Source: MH13 sp040219355
Lineage (GTDB): Bacteria; Pseudomonadota; Alphaproteobacteria; Rhizobiales; MH13
DNA length: 64,000 bases
Assembly (NCBI GenBank): GCA_040219355.1
Contig: JAVJSN010000010.1
Span: 558,001 to 622,000, forward strand
Reading direction: 5' to 3'
Under the pieces are notes generated by a model. The model was given only the letters and a program-made list of their open reading frames with translations, did not search any database and was not told where the DNA came from. Positions 16,531 through 25,870 of the stretch are shown here, in pieces. Made by a program: the position numbers and the translations under genes. Position 1 is the first letter of the stretch; the number at the start of each line of letters is the position of its first letter.

Positions 16531-18324
16531 ATGAGTTCTTCGGCTCCCAACACACGCCTGTCGGTCGCATCCGATGATGGCCAGAAAGTGCTGCAACGGC
16601 TGCTTCTGGACACGGGGCGTCGCTATATTGGTCGCTATGCGCTGGCCTTCTTCTTCATGGCGGTGGCCGCAGCGGCGACAGCGCTGACCGCTTATATGAT
16701 GCGTGACCTCATCAACGAGGTCTTTATCAATCGCTCGCGCGAATGGTTGATCTACATCGGCACGGCGGTGGTGCTGATCTACATCGCCAAGGGCGCGTCG
16801 ATGTACTTCCAGATGGTTATCATGGCGCGGGTCGGCAATTCCATTGTCGCCGATGTGCAAAACCGTATGTTCAAGCGCTTGCTGGAGGAAGATGTCGGCT
16901 TCGTTCAGGGCCAGCCATCGGCGGAGATCGCCGCCGTTTTTGCCAACAATGCCAACGCCGCGCGCCAGGTACTGAACCTCATTGTCACCGGAGCTGGGCG
17001 TGATGTGCTTTCGCTGATTGCTCTTTTGATCGTGATGCTCATCCAAGACCCTGTGATGTCGCTATCGATGATCTTGGGCCTGCCTGTGATGGCCTTCCTG
17101 ATCGAAAAGATGATGGGTCGTGTGCGCCGCATCGCCAAGCGCCAGGTCTCGCTGACCGCAGAGATCGGCAATTATGTGCGCGAGACAGCGCAGGGATTTC
17201 GCATCGTCAAAGCTTTCCGGATGGAAGAAGAGCTTGGCGGGCGCATCGGCGATACCATCGATGATCTGCGCAAGACAGCCGACAAGATCGCGATCTACCA
17301 GGCTCGTCCGGTGCCCTTGGTGGAGACAATCGGCGGCATCGCCGTAGCCGTCGTCATCTTCTACGGCGGTTACCGCGTGATCGAGCAGGGTCAGTCGCCC
17401 GGCGAGTTCTTTTCGTTCGTGACTGCGTTGCTGCTTGCGTACGAGCCAGCCCGCAAGCTGGCCAACCTACGCGTTCCGCTGGAAGCAGGCCTTGTCGGCG
17501 TACGCATGATGTATGGCTTCCTTGATCGCCCACCTTCAAAGCGCGAGGCGGGAAGCGGCGAGGCTTTCGCATTCGACAAGGGCGAGATCACCTTTGAGGA
17601 TGTGCGTTTTGGCTATCACCCTGGCGGCGATGCCGTCTTGCAGGGCCTGACGTTCACCGCACCTGCTGGCAAGACAACTGCCCTGGTTGGTGCCTCCGGC
17701 GCCGGCAAATCGACCGTCATGGCGATGGTGTTGCGTTTCTGGGACCCGGACGGCGGTACGATCACCATCGATGGCCAGGATCTAAAAACGCTTTCCTCGT
17801 CGTCGCTGCGTGCGTCCATGGCCTATGTCGGTCAGGATGCTTACCTTTTCGACGGCACAGTGGCCGACAACATCCGTGCCGGACTGCCGGACATGGACCA
17901 ATCTGCCATCGAAGAAGCCGCCCGGCGGGCTGAGGCCCACACTTTCATCACAGCCTTGCCGCAAGGCTACGAGACACCTGTAGGGGAACTCGGCTCCTTG
18001 CTGTCTGGAGGCCAGCGCCAACGTATCGCAATCGCTCGCGCGTTCTTGCGCGATGCGCCGATCCTGTTGCTCGACGAGCCGACATCGGCGCTCGATGCGC
18101 ACTCCGAAGATGCGATTCAGGCGACGCTGGCCCGCCTTTCGCAAGGTCGCACGACGCTGGTGATTGCCCATCGGCTTTCCACTGTGCGTGGCGCTGACCA
18201 GATTATCGCGATGGAACAAGGCCGCGCCGTCGAGCAGGGCACCCATGACGAACTCATCGCCCATGGTGGTCATTACGCAGCACTGCACGATCTTCAGTTC
18301 GGCACCAGCCGACTGACCGCCTAG
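16531..18324 (+). CDS. ABC transporter, fused permease and ATPase (MsbA-like exporter)
   Basis: This 597-residue half-transporter has six N-terminal membrane helices (about 30-320, including the RYALAFFFMAVAAAATALTA helix) and a C-terminal ATPase with Walker A GASGAGKST (about 388), signature LLSGGQRQR (about 490), Walker B ILLLDEPTSALD (about 511) and H-loop VIAHRLST. Such proteins homodimerise; MsbA-type members flip lipids or export drugs. The substrate cannot be read. GGAGCGGG directly precedes ATG 16531. It lies between aglK and aglA but has its own upstream gap and no obvious tie to sugar uptake. Confidence 0.88.
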   Translation: MSSSAPNTRLSVASDDGQKVLQRLLLDTGRRYIGRYALAFFFMAVAAAATALTAYMMRDLINEVFINRSREWLIYIGTAVVLIYIAKGASMYFQMVIMARVGNSIVADVQNRMFKRLLEEDVGFVQGQPSAEIAAVFANNANAARQVLNLIVTGAGRDVLSLIALLIVMLIQDPVMSLSMILGLPVMAFLIEKMMGRVRRIAKRQVSLTAEIGNYVRETAQGFRIVKAFRMEEELGGRIGDTIDDLRKTADKIAIYQARPVPLVETIGGIAVAVVIFYGGYRVIEQGQSPGEFFSFVTALLLAYEPARKLANLRVPLEAGLVGVRMMYGFLDRPPSKREAGSGEAFAFDKGEITFEDVRFGYHPGGDAVLQGLTFTAPAGKTTALVGASGAGKSTVMAMVLRFWDPDGGTITIDGQDLKTLSSSSLRASMAYVGQDAYLFDGTVADNIRAGLPDMDQSAIEEAARRAEAHTFITALPQGYETPVGELGSLLSGGQRQRIAIARAFLRDAPILLLDEPTSALDAHSEDAIQATLARLSQGRTTLVIAHRLSTVRGADQIIAMEQGRAVEQGTHDELIAHGGHYAALHDLQFGTSRLTA

Positions 18325-18343
18325 GCTATCTCCGCAGCCCACA

Positions 18344-20008
18344 TTAAGAGTAGCTGGCGAAAAACGCGTCCAGCGGATCGAGCGAGATGCCCATGCCGTC
18401 CAGTTTGCCGCCAAAGCCGTGCCCGCCGATCGGACTGATCGGACCGAAGCCGCCAGTGGCAAAGCTGCCCGGGGAGGTGCCGAGATTGAACACACATAGG
18501 ATGCGCTCGCCTTCGTAATCGCGGGTGAAGGCCAGCACGTCGCCTTGCGTATCATGAAATTGCATCGAACCGCGTTGCAAAGCCATCTGTTCGCGGCGCC
18601 AGCCCAGGAACCTGCGCACATGGCGCAGCGGCATCCGATCATCGGCTTCCTGCACCGACACAGCCCGCGCGACATGCTCCGGTGGCACTGGCAGCCAAGG
18701 CGTGCCTTCGGTAAAACCGCCATTGGATGCAGCTGGGTTCCACGGCATCGGCGTACGACACCCGTCGCGACCTTTAAACTCCGGCCAGAACCGGATGCCG
18801 TAGGGGTCTTGGAGTTTTTCGAACGGCACAATGGCTTCGGTTAGACCAAGCTCTTCGCCCTGATAGATGCACGGTGTTCCTTTCAGCGACGTCAGCAGCG
18901 CGATCAGCAGCGGCGCGGCGCGATCTTGCTCGTGGCCAAGTTGCCAGCGGCTCAGCACCCGTTCCACATCATGGTTGGAGAACGCCCAACTTGGCCAGCT
19001 GTTGCGGTTGCTGTCCATCCGCTGGGCAACCTGACGGACAAAACCGGCAGAGAACTGGCGGTCCAGGAAATCGAAGGAATAAGCCATGTGCAGGCGTTTG
19101 CCCTGCTCGGTGTAATCGGCCAACGTGTCGTACATGTCGAGCACGGCGCCCACCTCGCCGACCGTCGTCGTCGCCGGATACTCATCCAGCAGCTTGCGCA
19201 TCTTTTCTAAGAAAACCAGATTGTCCGGTCGAGTGATGTTGTAGATCGGCTGCTGCAAACCATAGGGGTTCTGCTCAGGGATTCCGTTGACCTTCATCCC
19301 CTCCTCGACCGGCGGATTGTCGCGAAGTTCCGCGTCATGAAAGTACATGTTCACGGTATCAAGACGGAAACCATCCACACCGCGTTCCAGCCAGAAGCGG
19401 GCGGCATCGAGCACCGCCTCCTGGACAATGGGATTGTGGAAGTTGAGGTCCGGCTGGCTGGTAAGGAAATTGTGCAGATAGTACTGGCGCCGCCGTGAAT
19501 CCCACTCCCACGCAGATCCGCCAAATATGGATAGCCAGTTGTTGGGCGGCGTGCCATCGGCTTTCGCATCGGCCCAGACATACCAATCGGCCTTGGCATT
19601 GTTGCGATCCACCCGGCTTTCGCGGAACCAGGGATGGCGGTCGGATGTATGCGAAATCACAAGATCGATGAGCACGCGGATGTCGCGCTCATGCGCCGCA
19701 TCGAGCAGCGCATCGAAGTCTTCAAGCGAGCCAAACATCGGGTCGACATTTTTGTAGTCGGCAACGTCGTAGCCATAATCGTCCATCGGAGAGACGAAGA
19801 ACGGTGAGATCCAAATCGCATCGACATTGAGGCTCTTGATGTAGTCGAGCCGCGAGGTGATGCCGGACAGATCACCGACGCCATCAGCGTTCACATCCAG
19901 GTAGGAGCGCGGGTAAATTTGGTAGATGACACCACCACGCCACCAATCAGGATCACCGCCAAGTTGGCGACGAGTATGGACGCTGGATGAGATAGGCGAA
20001 ACGAACAT
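18344..20008 (-). CDS. aglA: Alpha-glucosidase, glycoside hydrolase family 13
   Basis: This 554-residue cytoplasmic enzyme has the full set of family 13 regions: DLVISHTSD (region I, about 115), GFRLDTVN with nucleophile D217, VGEVG with acid/base E285 and FSNHDVERV with D347. QIYPRSYLDVNADGVGDL near the N-terminus is typical of oligo-1,6-glucosidase/AglA enzymes that split sucrose, maltose and related glucosides. ATG 20008 is chosen; a TTG at 20020 would add four residues. A LacI-type operator sharing a 10-mer with the aglE site lies 105-118 bases upstream, so it is probably co-regulated with the importer although transcribed separately and in the opposite direction. Confidence 0.92.
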   Translation of the reverse strand: MFVSPISSSVHTRRQLGGDPDWWRGGVIYQIYPRSYLDVNADGVGDLSGITSRLDYIKSLNVDAIWISPFFVSPMDDYGYDVADYKNVDPMFGSLEDFDALLDAAHERDIRVLIDLVISHTSDRHPWFRESRVDRNNAKADWYVWADAKADGTPPNNWLSIFGGSAWEWDSRRRQYYLHNFLTSQPDLNFHNPIVQEAVLDAARFWLERGVDGFRLDTVNMYFHDAELRDNPPVEEGMKVNGIPEQNPYGLQQPIYNITRPDNLVFLEKMRKLLDEYPATTTVGEVGAVLDMYDTLADYTEQGKRLHMAYSFDFLDRQFSAGFVRQVAQRMDSNRNSWPSWAFSNHDVERVLSRWQLGHEQDRAAPLLIALLTSLKGTPCIYQGEELGLTEAIVPFEKLQDPYGIRFWPEFKGRDGCRTPMPWNPAASNGGFTEGTPWLPVPPEHVARAVSVQEADDRMPLRHVRRFLGWRREQMALQRGSMQFHDTQGDVLAFTRDYEGERILCVFNLGTSPGSFATGGFGPISPIGGHGFGGKLDGMGISLDPLDAFFASYS

Positions 20009-20310
20009 CGATGATTCCAATTCGAAGGTATCAGTTGGGCTTGGCAGATGCGCGTTATGACCCGCCAGCGCCGAAAACCTGCGTCAAGCCGAACCACCTG
20101 TCAAAGGGTTTCCGGTAGCGCTTCCGAAAAAACTGCGCACAGCATCCCTGGTCGCGCGCAAAGCCGTGAATGATTCAATTTGGAAGCACCGCGGTTACGC
20201 CTTGCCAACCCTCTTACACATTAGCGTCATCTTAACGCTGCCTGTCAGGTAAAACCCGGCAGAAACCATGTCAGAGTGCAGGTCAATCAGTCTCCCGGGA
20301 CAGGGCACCC
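20009..20310. other. Control region between aglA and the HAD-like gene
   Basis: This 302-base divergent region contains the aglA operator (20113-20126) and, eight bases nearer to aglA, a minus-strand TTGACA (20104-20099). A second TTGAC follows closer to aglA. No matching -10 stood out. Nothing else is recognised, and the promoter of the rightward gene was not identified. Confidence 0.45.
20113..20126 (-). promoter_or_regulatory. LacI/GalR-type operator upstream of aglA (putative AglR site)
   Basis: Read on the minus strand the site is CGGAAGCGCTACCG: CGG and CCG arms around the AGCGCT palindrome, with one mismatched pair. Ten bases (CGGAAGCGCT) are identical to the site at 11300-11309. It lies just upstream of a TTGACA, whereas the aglE site lies downstream of one. 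Confidence 0.6.
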
Positions 20311-20901
20311 ATGGCCAACCTAGAAAGCGTTTCCGTGCGGCACACCGCCGCCAACGACACCGTGCCTGATGGCCGTTCAGTGTATACCGCGCCGCTTAAC
20401 CTTCCGCTCGTGCTCGACTTGCATGACACGAGCTTGCACTCTGAACTCTTGATGGAGCTGGTCGAGCGTGAGACCAGCCGGGGCCGCCGGGTGGTGCTGG
20501 CAACATCATCCGATGATCTGACGGCGCGCCGCCTGATGAAGCGATTTGCCTTTTTGGGCGAAGTGTTGGCTTCTAACGAGACGCGCAACCTGAAAGGTGA
20601 CGCCAAGGCGCAGCACCTGGCAAAGCTTTTTCCGCAGGGCTTTATCTATGGCGGTGATAGCCAAGCCGATAGGGCTGTGTGGCAGAAGGCGCAAAGCGCG
20701 GTGGGTGTGAACCTGCAACCCAAAACCGCTAAGTCACTGGCGCGTCTTGGCAAGCCGATGTTGCTTCTTAATGATACCAGACAATCGCCAGGCGTGCTCA
20801 CAAAAGCGGGGCAGCTGAGGCGCAGGACCGACACCGTCCTCACCTTCATCCGATTGCTTCTGGCAGGCTTGGCGCAGCAGGCCAAAATCAAGAGTCGTTG
20901 A
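20311..20901 (+). CDS. HAD-like protein resembling the HAD domain of UbiA-fused enzymes, active site altered
   Basis: The protein has 196 residues. Motif I is LVLDLHDTSL (D36 present, but the second Asp of the usual DxDGT is His38). Motif II is VVLATSS (T65), motif III NLKGDAK (K95) and motif IV IYGGDSQADRAVW (D116, D120). The NLKG and GGDSxAD wording resembles the N-terminal HAD domain of proteins that carry a UbiA prenyltransferase domain. This protein stops after RRRTDTVLTFIRLL, about where the membrane part would begin. Loss of the second Asp, the general acid/base of HAD phosphatases, suggests weak or no phosphatase activity. Its role is unknown; the next gene is an AEC carrier in the same direction, 93 bases on. 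Confidence 0.6.
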   Translation: MANLESVSVRHTAANDTVPDGRSVYTAPLNLPLVLDLHDTSLHSELLMELVERETSRGRRVVLATSSDDLTARRLMKRFAFLGEVLASNETRNLKGDAKAQHLAKLFPQGFIYGGDSQADRAVWQKAQSAVGVNLQPKTAKSLARLGKPMLLLNDTRQSPGVLTKAGQLRRRTDTVLTFIRLLLAGLAQQAKIKSR

Positions 20902-20994
20902 CACGCCCTAAGGGCGCGTCCGGACGTCCAGTGCAAGAGCGTGCCCAAAGCAAGATGAATTGCGTAGGCGCAGCACATCAGTTAGGGCGAGACC

Positions 20995-21927
20995 ATGTCT
21001 ACATCTGTGGTCGGTTCGGCCCTCTTTCCTGTCATGTTGGTGATTGCGCTTGCCTTTTTCGTTCGGCGCATCGGACTCGTGTCTGATGTCCATGTCGCGG
21101 GGGTGGAGCGGGTTACCTATGTGGTGTTTTTCCCAACACTGCTGTTCTCAAATCTGTCGACGGCAAGCTTTGATGATCCCGCCGTCTGGACATTGGCTTT
21201 GCTGCTTGCTGGCACCCATCTGACCGTCGGTATCATCACATGGTTTTTTTACACCCGCTCAAGCCTGGATGGGCCATCAGCAACCAGCGCTTTTCAGGGC
21301 GCCAACCGTTTCAACAGCTACATTGTGCTGGCACTGGCGTTTGCGGTTTATGGCGCGACCGGTGTGCAGCAAATCACCGTTCCAATGGCGCTGATGATCA
21401 TAACCATCAACATACTGTGCGTCTCGATCCTCGCCCGCTACGGCGCACCTGAGGATGGTGTTGCAGCCCCCTCGCTTGTCCGCGCTTTGGCTACAAATCC
21501 ATTGATCCTTGCGTGTGCGGCTGGCCTTGCGATCAATCCGCTAGGCATCGACTGGCCAGGCCCGGTCGACACCGCCTTTGGCTGGTTTGGGACGGCGGCC
21601 ATCGCTCTGGGTCTGTTTGCAGTCGGCGCTGGCCTGCGCCCGATTTCCGGCAAGGGATCGCTGTTTGCGATTGCCTCCTCCAGCATCATCAAGCTGGCGG
21701 TTTTGCCTGCGCTCTTTTTGCTGGTCGCCTACCTGGTTGGACTGCCGCGTGATATGGCGGCGCTTGGGCTCATCGCAACCATCGTGCCTGGCGCCACATC
21801 GTCCTACATCTTGGCCCGTCAACTGGGCGGTAACGCACCGTTGATGGCGCAGAGCGTGACCGTAGGCACCGTGCTTTCGGCGGCGACGGTCACACTCTGG
21901 TTCATCCTTTGGCCGAACCTCTTCTAG
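20995..21927 (+). CDS. AEC family transporter (auxin efflux carrier-like)
   Basis: This 310-residue protein is almost entirely hydrophobic, with about ten membrane helices in two repeats of five. The QGANRFNSYIVLALAFAVYG segment (about 96) and the C-terminal TIVPGATSSYILARQLGGNAPLMAQ are characteristic of the AEC/MdcF-type permeases. Bacterial members are thought to move carboxylates such as malonate or malate; the substrate is not readable here. GGGCGAGACC lies before ATG 20995. It ends nine bases before the convergent oligopeptidase gene. Confidence 0.85.
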   Translation: MSTSVVGSALFPVMLVIALAFFVRRIGLVSDVHVAGVERVTYVVFFPTLLFSNLSTASFDDPAVWTLALLLAGTHLTVGIITWFFYTRSSLDGPSATSAFQGANRFNSYIVLALAFAVYGATGVQQITVPMALMIITINILCVSILARYGAPEDGVAAPSLVRALATNPLILACAAGLAINPLGIDWPGPVDTAFGWFGTAAIALGLFAVGAGLRPISGKGSLFAIASSSIIKLAVLPALFLLVAYLVGLPRDMAALGLIATIVPGATSSYILARQLGGNAPLMAQSVTVGTVLSAATVTLWFILWPNLF

Positions 21928-21936
21928 GTCGCCAGG

Positions 21937-23982
21937 CTAAGCGGCTTTATCGAGACCACGCTTCTCAAGGAGAGCATCCACGGTTGGCATGCGGCCACGG
22001 AATGCTGTGTAGAGTTTCGCAGGGTCGGTGGCCCCACCAGCTGAATAGATGTGCGTTTTAAGTTTCGCGGCCACGTCGCTGTCGAACGGCGAACCGGCTT
22101 CCTTAAAAGCGGCAAACGCATCGGCATCCATCACCTCTGACCAGAGGTAGCTGTAATAGCCAGAGGCATAGCTACCACCGGAAAAAATGTGCTGAAAGTG
22201 CGGTGAACGGTGCCGCATCGTAATCGCACTCGGGATGCCGATCCGCTCCAAGGTTTGCGCTTCAGCGGCCAACAAATCACTCGTTCCGTCGGTGGTGCCG
22301 TCATGCAGATCGAGGTCCACCATGGCGGAGGCGACATATTCCACGGTCGCGAAGCCTTGATCGTATTTGGAAGCCGCCGTTAGACGCTCGATCAAATCAT
22401 CGGGGATTACCGCGCCGGTCTGCGCGTGGCGGGCATGGGTGCGCAGAATGTCAGGCACCATCAGCCAGTGTTCGTAGAGCTGCGAGGGAAGTTCAACAAA
22501 GTCACGGGCCACCGATGTGCCGGCCACAGAAGGGTAGGTCACATCCGACAACATGCCGTGCAATGCATGGCCGAACTCATGGAACAGTGTGCGCACATCA
22601 TCCAATGTTAGCAGAGCCGTCTCACCCTCTGGCGGTTTGGCAAAGTTCATCACATTGACGATGATCGGGCGTACATCCTCGCCCAGTTTGCGCTGACCTC
22701 GAAAGGCGCTCATCCAGGCGCCAGAGCGCTTGGACATGCGCCCATAATAGTCACCCAAAAACACCGCCACGTGCTCGCCCGATGGGCCAAGAACTTCATA
22801 GGCGCGAACGTCAGGGTGGTAGACCGGAATGTCGCCACGTTGCTTGAAGGACAGGCCAAACAACCTGCCCGCTGTGGCAAAAGCCGCGTCGATCATCGCA
22901 TCCAACGTGAAATAGGGTTTTACCTCATCGTCTGAGATGGCGAATTCTGATTGGCGACGCTTCTCGCTGTAGTGACGCCAATCCCAGGCTTCCAGCTTGA
23001 TGTTGGCGCCTTCGCTGGCAGCCAGTGCTTCCAGTTTTGCTTGATCGGCCAGCGCCATTTCACGTGCTGGCGCCCAAACGTTATCGAGCAGTTTGCGCAC
23101 CGCCGACGGATCCTTGGCCATCTCGTTTTCAAGCTTGTAATGCGCGTAGGTCTGATAGCCGAGCAGCTTTGCTCGTTCATGGCGCAGGGCAAGCATTTCT
23201 TCTGCAACGGCGCGGTTGTCGGTGTCTCCGCCCCGCTCTCCGCGCGAGGTCCATTGGCCAAAGGCAGCTTCACGCAGATCGCGGCGCGTGGATTGAATGA
23301 GGAAGGGCTCGATGAGCGAGCGCGATAGCGTGATCACCCAACCTTGCTTGTTGCGCTCCTTGGCAGCCTCTGCCGCGGCAGCGACAAGCGAAGGGGCAAG
23401 GCCTGCCAGATCGGACTCATCTGTCAGGTGCAATGCTTCGACCTGTTCGTCGGCCAACACGTTCTGCGAGAACTGAGTGGCGAGCACGGCAAGGCGCTGC
23501 CCAATCTCCTTGATCCGCTCTCGGGCCGCACCCTCAAGCAAGGCCCCTGCGCGCACAAAACCCTTGCGGGTGAGATCAAGAACACGCGCCTGTTCGGCCG
23601 TCAGGTCCAGCGTGTCTTTGATTGCCCACAACGCTTCAATGCGTGCAAAAAGCCCTTCGTGTAAGCTGATCGCTTGGCTGTGCTTGGCCATTTTCGGCGC
23701 CAGGTCGCGTTCCAAAGCCTGCAAGGCATCGTTCGTGTCTGAGCCTGCCAGGTTATAGAAGACCGAGGCGGTTTTTGTCAGCAAAGCGCCAGCCAGTTCC
23801 AGCGCGTCGACGGTGTTTTCATACGTCACCGGATCGGAGTTGGACGCGATCGCATCCACCTCAGCCAGATGCTCGTCAAAAGCCTGATCAAGCGCTGGGC
23901 TGATATGGTCCGGTGTGATGTCACCAAAAGGGGGAACCTCAAACGGAGTATCCCACGTTTGAAGGAACGGATTGCTGGTCAT
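21937..23982 (-). CDS. M3 family oligopeptidase / peptidyl-dipeptidase (Dcp or PrlC-like)
   Basis: This 681-residue cytoplasmic zinc metallopeptidase carries the M3 signature LFHEFGHALHGML (near residue 465) with two zinc histidines and the catalytic Glu; the third ligand Glu follows in DFVELPSQLYEHW. No signal peptide. The size and the FSGGSYASGYYSYLWSEVMDADAF block near the C-terminus fit Dcp/oligopeptidase A, which trims small peptides. A thiol oxidoreductase gene lies 75 bases upstream in the same direction. Confidence 0.92.
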   Translation of the reverse strand: MTSNPFLQTWDTPFEVPPFGDITPDHISPALDQAFDEHLAEVDAIASNSDPVTYENTVDALELAGALLTKTASVFYNLAGSDTNDALQALERDLAPKMAKHSQAISLHEGLFARIEALWAIKDTLDLTAEQARVLDLTRKGFVRAGALLEGAARERIKEIGQRLAVLATQFSQNVLADEQVEALHLTDESDLAGLAPSLVAAAAEAAKERNKQGWVITLSRSLIEPFLIQSTRRDLREAAFGQWTSRGERGGDTDNRAVAEEMLALRHERAKLLGYQTYAHYKLENEMAKDPSAVRKLLDNVWAPAREMALADQAKLEALAASEGANIKLEAWDWRHYSEKRRQSEFAISDDEVKPYFTLDAMIDAAFATAGRLFGLSFKQRGDIPVYHPDVRAYEVLGPSGEHVAVFLGDYYGRMSKRSGAWMSAFRGQRKLGEDVRPIIVNVMNFAKPPEGETALLTLDDVRTLFHEFGHALHGMLSDVTYPSVAGTSVARDFVELPSQLYEHWLMVPDILRTHARHAQTGAVIPDDLIERLTAASKYDQGFATVEYVASAMVDLDLHDGTTDGTSDLLAAEAQTLERIGIPSAITMRHRSPHFQHIFSGGSYASGYYSYLWSEVMDADAFAAFKEAGSPFDSDVAAKLKTHIYSAGGATDPAKLYTAFRGRMPTVDALLEKRGLDKAA

Positions 23983-24057
23983 GAAGGCCTCATGGCGATG
24001 TATGCTTTCTGCGATGTGGGAAGGTCAGGCGGTGAACACAAGCACCAAGACCAAGGG

Positions 24058-24735
24058 CTACTCGGCCGCTTTTTCAACTATTCCAATTGCCTCGGGGATG
24101 AGGCGCAGCAAATCATCGGTGGGCACTGCACCTGAAATCAAAAAATGTTGATCGAGCAGCAAGGTCGGCACGCCGCTCACACCCTGTCCTGCCAGCCCAT
24201 CGGCGAGATTGTTGGTAGCTGAGCGCAACTCCGTGTCGCCAAGCGCTGCCATTGCGACCTCGCTTGGCAGACCAGCATCTTCGGCGAGGCGCACCAAAAT
24301 GCTCTCCTCGCCAATGTCCTGGCCGTCAACGAAATAGGCTTTGAACAACAAATCGGCCAAAACGACGGAGGCATCGCCGGCATCGCTTTTCAAACTGGAG
24401 GCCATGGCCATCAGCATGTGGGCTTTAACAGTATTAGGCGTGCGCTCCATTTTGTCATGATGGATGGCAATGCCGCTTTCCTCAGCCGCTTGACGCACCT
24501 GCGCATCCAACTCGTTGGAATGCTCAAGCGAGCCAAACTTCTGTTCACGATAGGCAGAGCGAGCCATGCCCTCTTCCGGCATGGTCGGGTTGAGTTTGAA
24601 GGGCAGGTAGCGCAACTGAGGTCGGTCTTCGATGGGCATCTGATCAAGCGCTGCATCCAGCCGCGCCTTGCCGATGAAACACCAGGGACAAACAAAATCA
24701 GAAACAATCGACAGTGTGTGCGAGGGGGATGTCAC
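24058..24735 (-). CDS. DsbA-family oxidoreductase, FrnE-like
   Basis: The protein has 225 residues with a thioredoxin-like fold: SIVSDFVCPWCFIGKARL contains the redox pair C16-C19, a helical insertion follows (about 65-165), and GVSGVPTLLLDQHFLISGA holds the cis-proline (VP) and the closing strand. There is no signal peptide, so it is cytoplasmic like other FrnE/2-hydroxychromene-isomerase-like members with a CPWC motif. Partners are unknown; such proteins have been tied to oxidative stress and to polyketide tailoring. ATG 24735 follows GGAGATTCTCGTG-type sequence. Probably cotranscribed with the oligopeptidase. Confidence 0.87.
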   Translation of the reverse strand: MTSPSHTLSIVSDFVCPWCFIGKARLDAALDQMPIEDRPQLRYLPFKLNPTMPEEGMARSAYREQKFGSLEHSNELDAQVRQAAEESGIAIHHDKMERTPNTVKAHMLMAMASSLKSDAGDASVVLADLLFKAYFVDGQDIGEESILVRLAEDAGLPSEVAMAALGDTELRSATNNLADGLAGQGVSGVPTLLLDQHFLISGAVPTDDLLRLIPEAIGIVEKAAE

Positions 24736-24892
24736 GAGAATCTCCTAGGGCATCTTTTCATCGGACACTAACGAGGCTGCCCACAAAAGCCCACCCACGC
24801 TGATAGAGCAGCCAGCAAAGCCTTGCACTTCAGTATGCGAGGTTTAGAAGAGCTGCCATCCGGGCGAGCGTTTGGCTTAGGGAGGCTCATCT

Positions 24893-25870
24893 TTGATTAC
24901 CATTGCTGGCGAGGCGCTTTACGATGTTTTCCCAAAAATGGGAGCTGCAAAGGACTCGCAGATCGGCCTGGAGGCCGTGACGGGCGGCTCGCCATTCAAC
25001 GTTGCCTGCGGACTTGGACGCCTTGGTTTTGCGCCACTTTTCTTTGGTGGAATTGCCGAAGGTCAGTTGGGTGACCGCCAGGCCCAGATATTGGCCGATG
25101 CGGGTGTGCGCCCCGACGCAATTGTGCGCAAACCCAATCTCGTGCCCTTGATGCTCATTGCGCTGGCTGAAGATGGGCAGCCGACCTACAGCTATTATGG
25201 CCAGTCGACAGCTGATGTGGACATCACGCTGGACGACCTTTCAGCTTTGCCGCAAATGCCCGACCTTTTGCATCTGGGCTCTTACAGCCTGGCTATGCCA
25301 CCCTTGGCAGACACGCTTGCAAGCCTGGTCGACACGCTTCCGCAAACCAGCCTTCTGACGCTTGATCCCAACGTTCGCCCGATGGTTGAGCCGCGTGTCG
25401 ATGTGTGGAGGGCCCGTTTGGAGCCGCTGTATCGTCGCGCCGACATCATCAAGCTTTCCGATGAGGATATTGCTTTCTTGGCCCCTGGTGTCGATCCGCG
25501 CACCTATGCGCGCGATTTGACCGCGCTCAGCGGGGCGCCGGTTTTTCTAACGCTAGGGCATGAAGGTGTGACAGTGTTTTTGGGCGATGCGTCTGAGAGC
25601 ATCCGCGCGCCCAAAGTTAATGTGGTCGATACGGTTGGCGCGGGGGACTCGTTTCAAACAACGTTGATCGCTTGGGCTTCGCGAGAGGAAACGGCTGCGG
25701 CCCTACGCAACCGAGATCTATCGCTGCCGGCACTGGTCGAAGTAGCTGAGGCTGCGGTTGCGGTTGCAGCGCGTATCTGTGCGCAACAAGGGCCGGTCAT
25801 TCCCAATGCGGACGCGCTGGAAGCGGCGATCTCAACCCGTTTGTTTGAGCGCTTCGCTTACAATCGGTAG
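24893..25870 (+). CDS. PfkB-family sugar kinase (fructokinase-like)
   Basis: The protein has 325 residues of the ribokinase fold. GGSPFNVACGLGRLG (about 31-45) is the first PfkB signature; DTVGAGDSF (D246-F254) is the second, with catalytic base D252. The short N-terminal lead and ITIAGEALYDVFP fit fructokinase-type enzymes, but the substrate is a guess. The start is TTG 24893, supported by GGAGG at 24881-24885 and by the fold starting at once. The last 39 bases overlap the 3' end of the GGDEF/EAL gene on the other strand. Confidence 0.86.
   Translation: MITIAGEALYDVFPKMGAAKDSQIGLEAVTGGSPFNVACGLGRLGFAPLFFGGIAEGQLGDRQAQILADAGVRPDAIVRKPNLVPLMLIALAEDGQPTYSYYGQSTADVDITLDDLSALPQMPDLLHLGSYSLAMPPLADTLASLVDTLPQTSLLTLDPNVRPMVEPRVDVWRARLEPLYRRADIIKLSDEDIAFLAPGVDPRTYARDLTALSGAPVFLTLGHEGVTVFLGDASESIRAPKVNVVDTVGAGDSFQTTLIAWASREETAAALRNRDLSLPALVEVAEAAVAVAARICAQQGPVIPNADALEAAISTRLFERFAYNR

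Noticed and set aside
23869..24135. 88-codon plus-strand frame across the gap between the oligopeptidase and FrnE-like genes
   Set aside because: It overlaps both flanking genes on the other strand and resembles no family.
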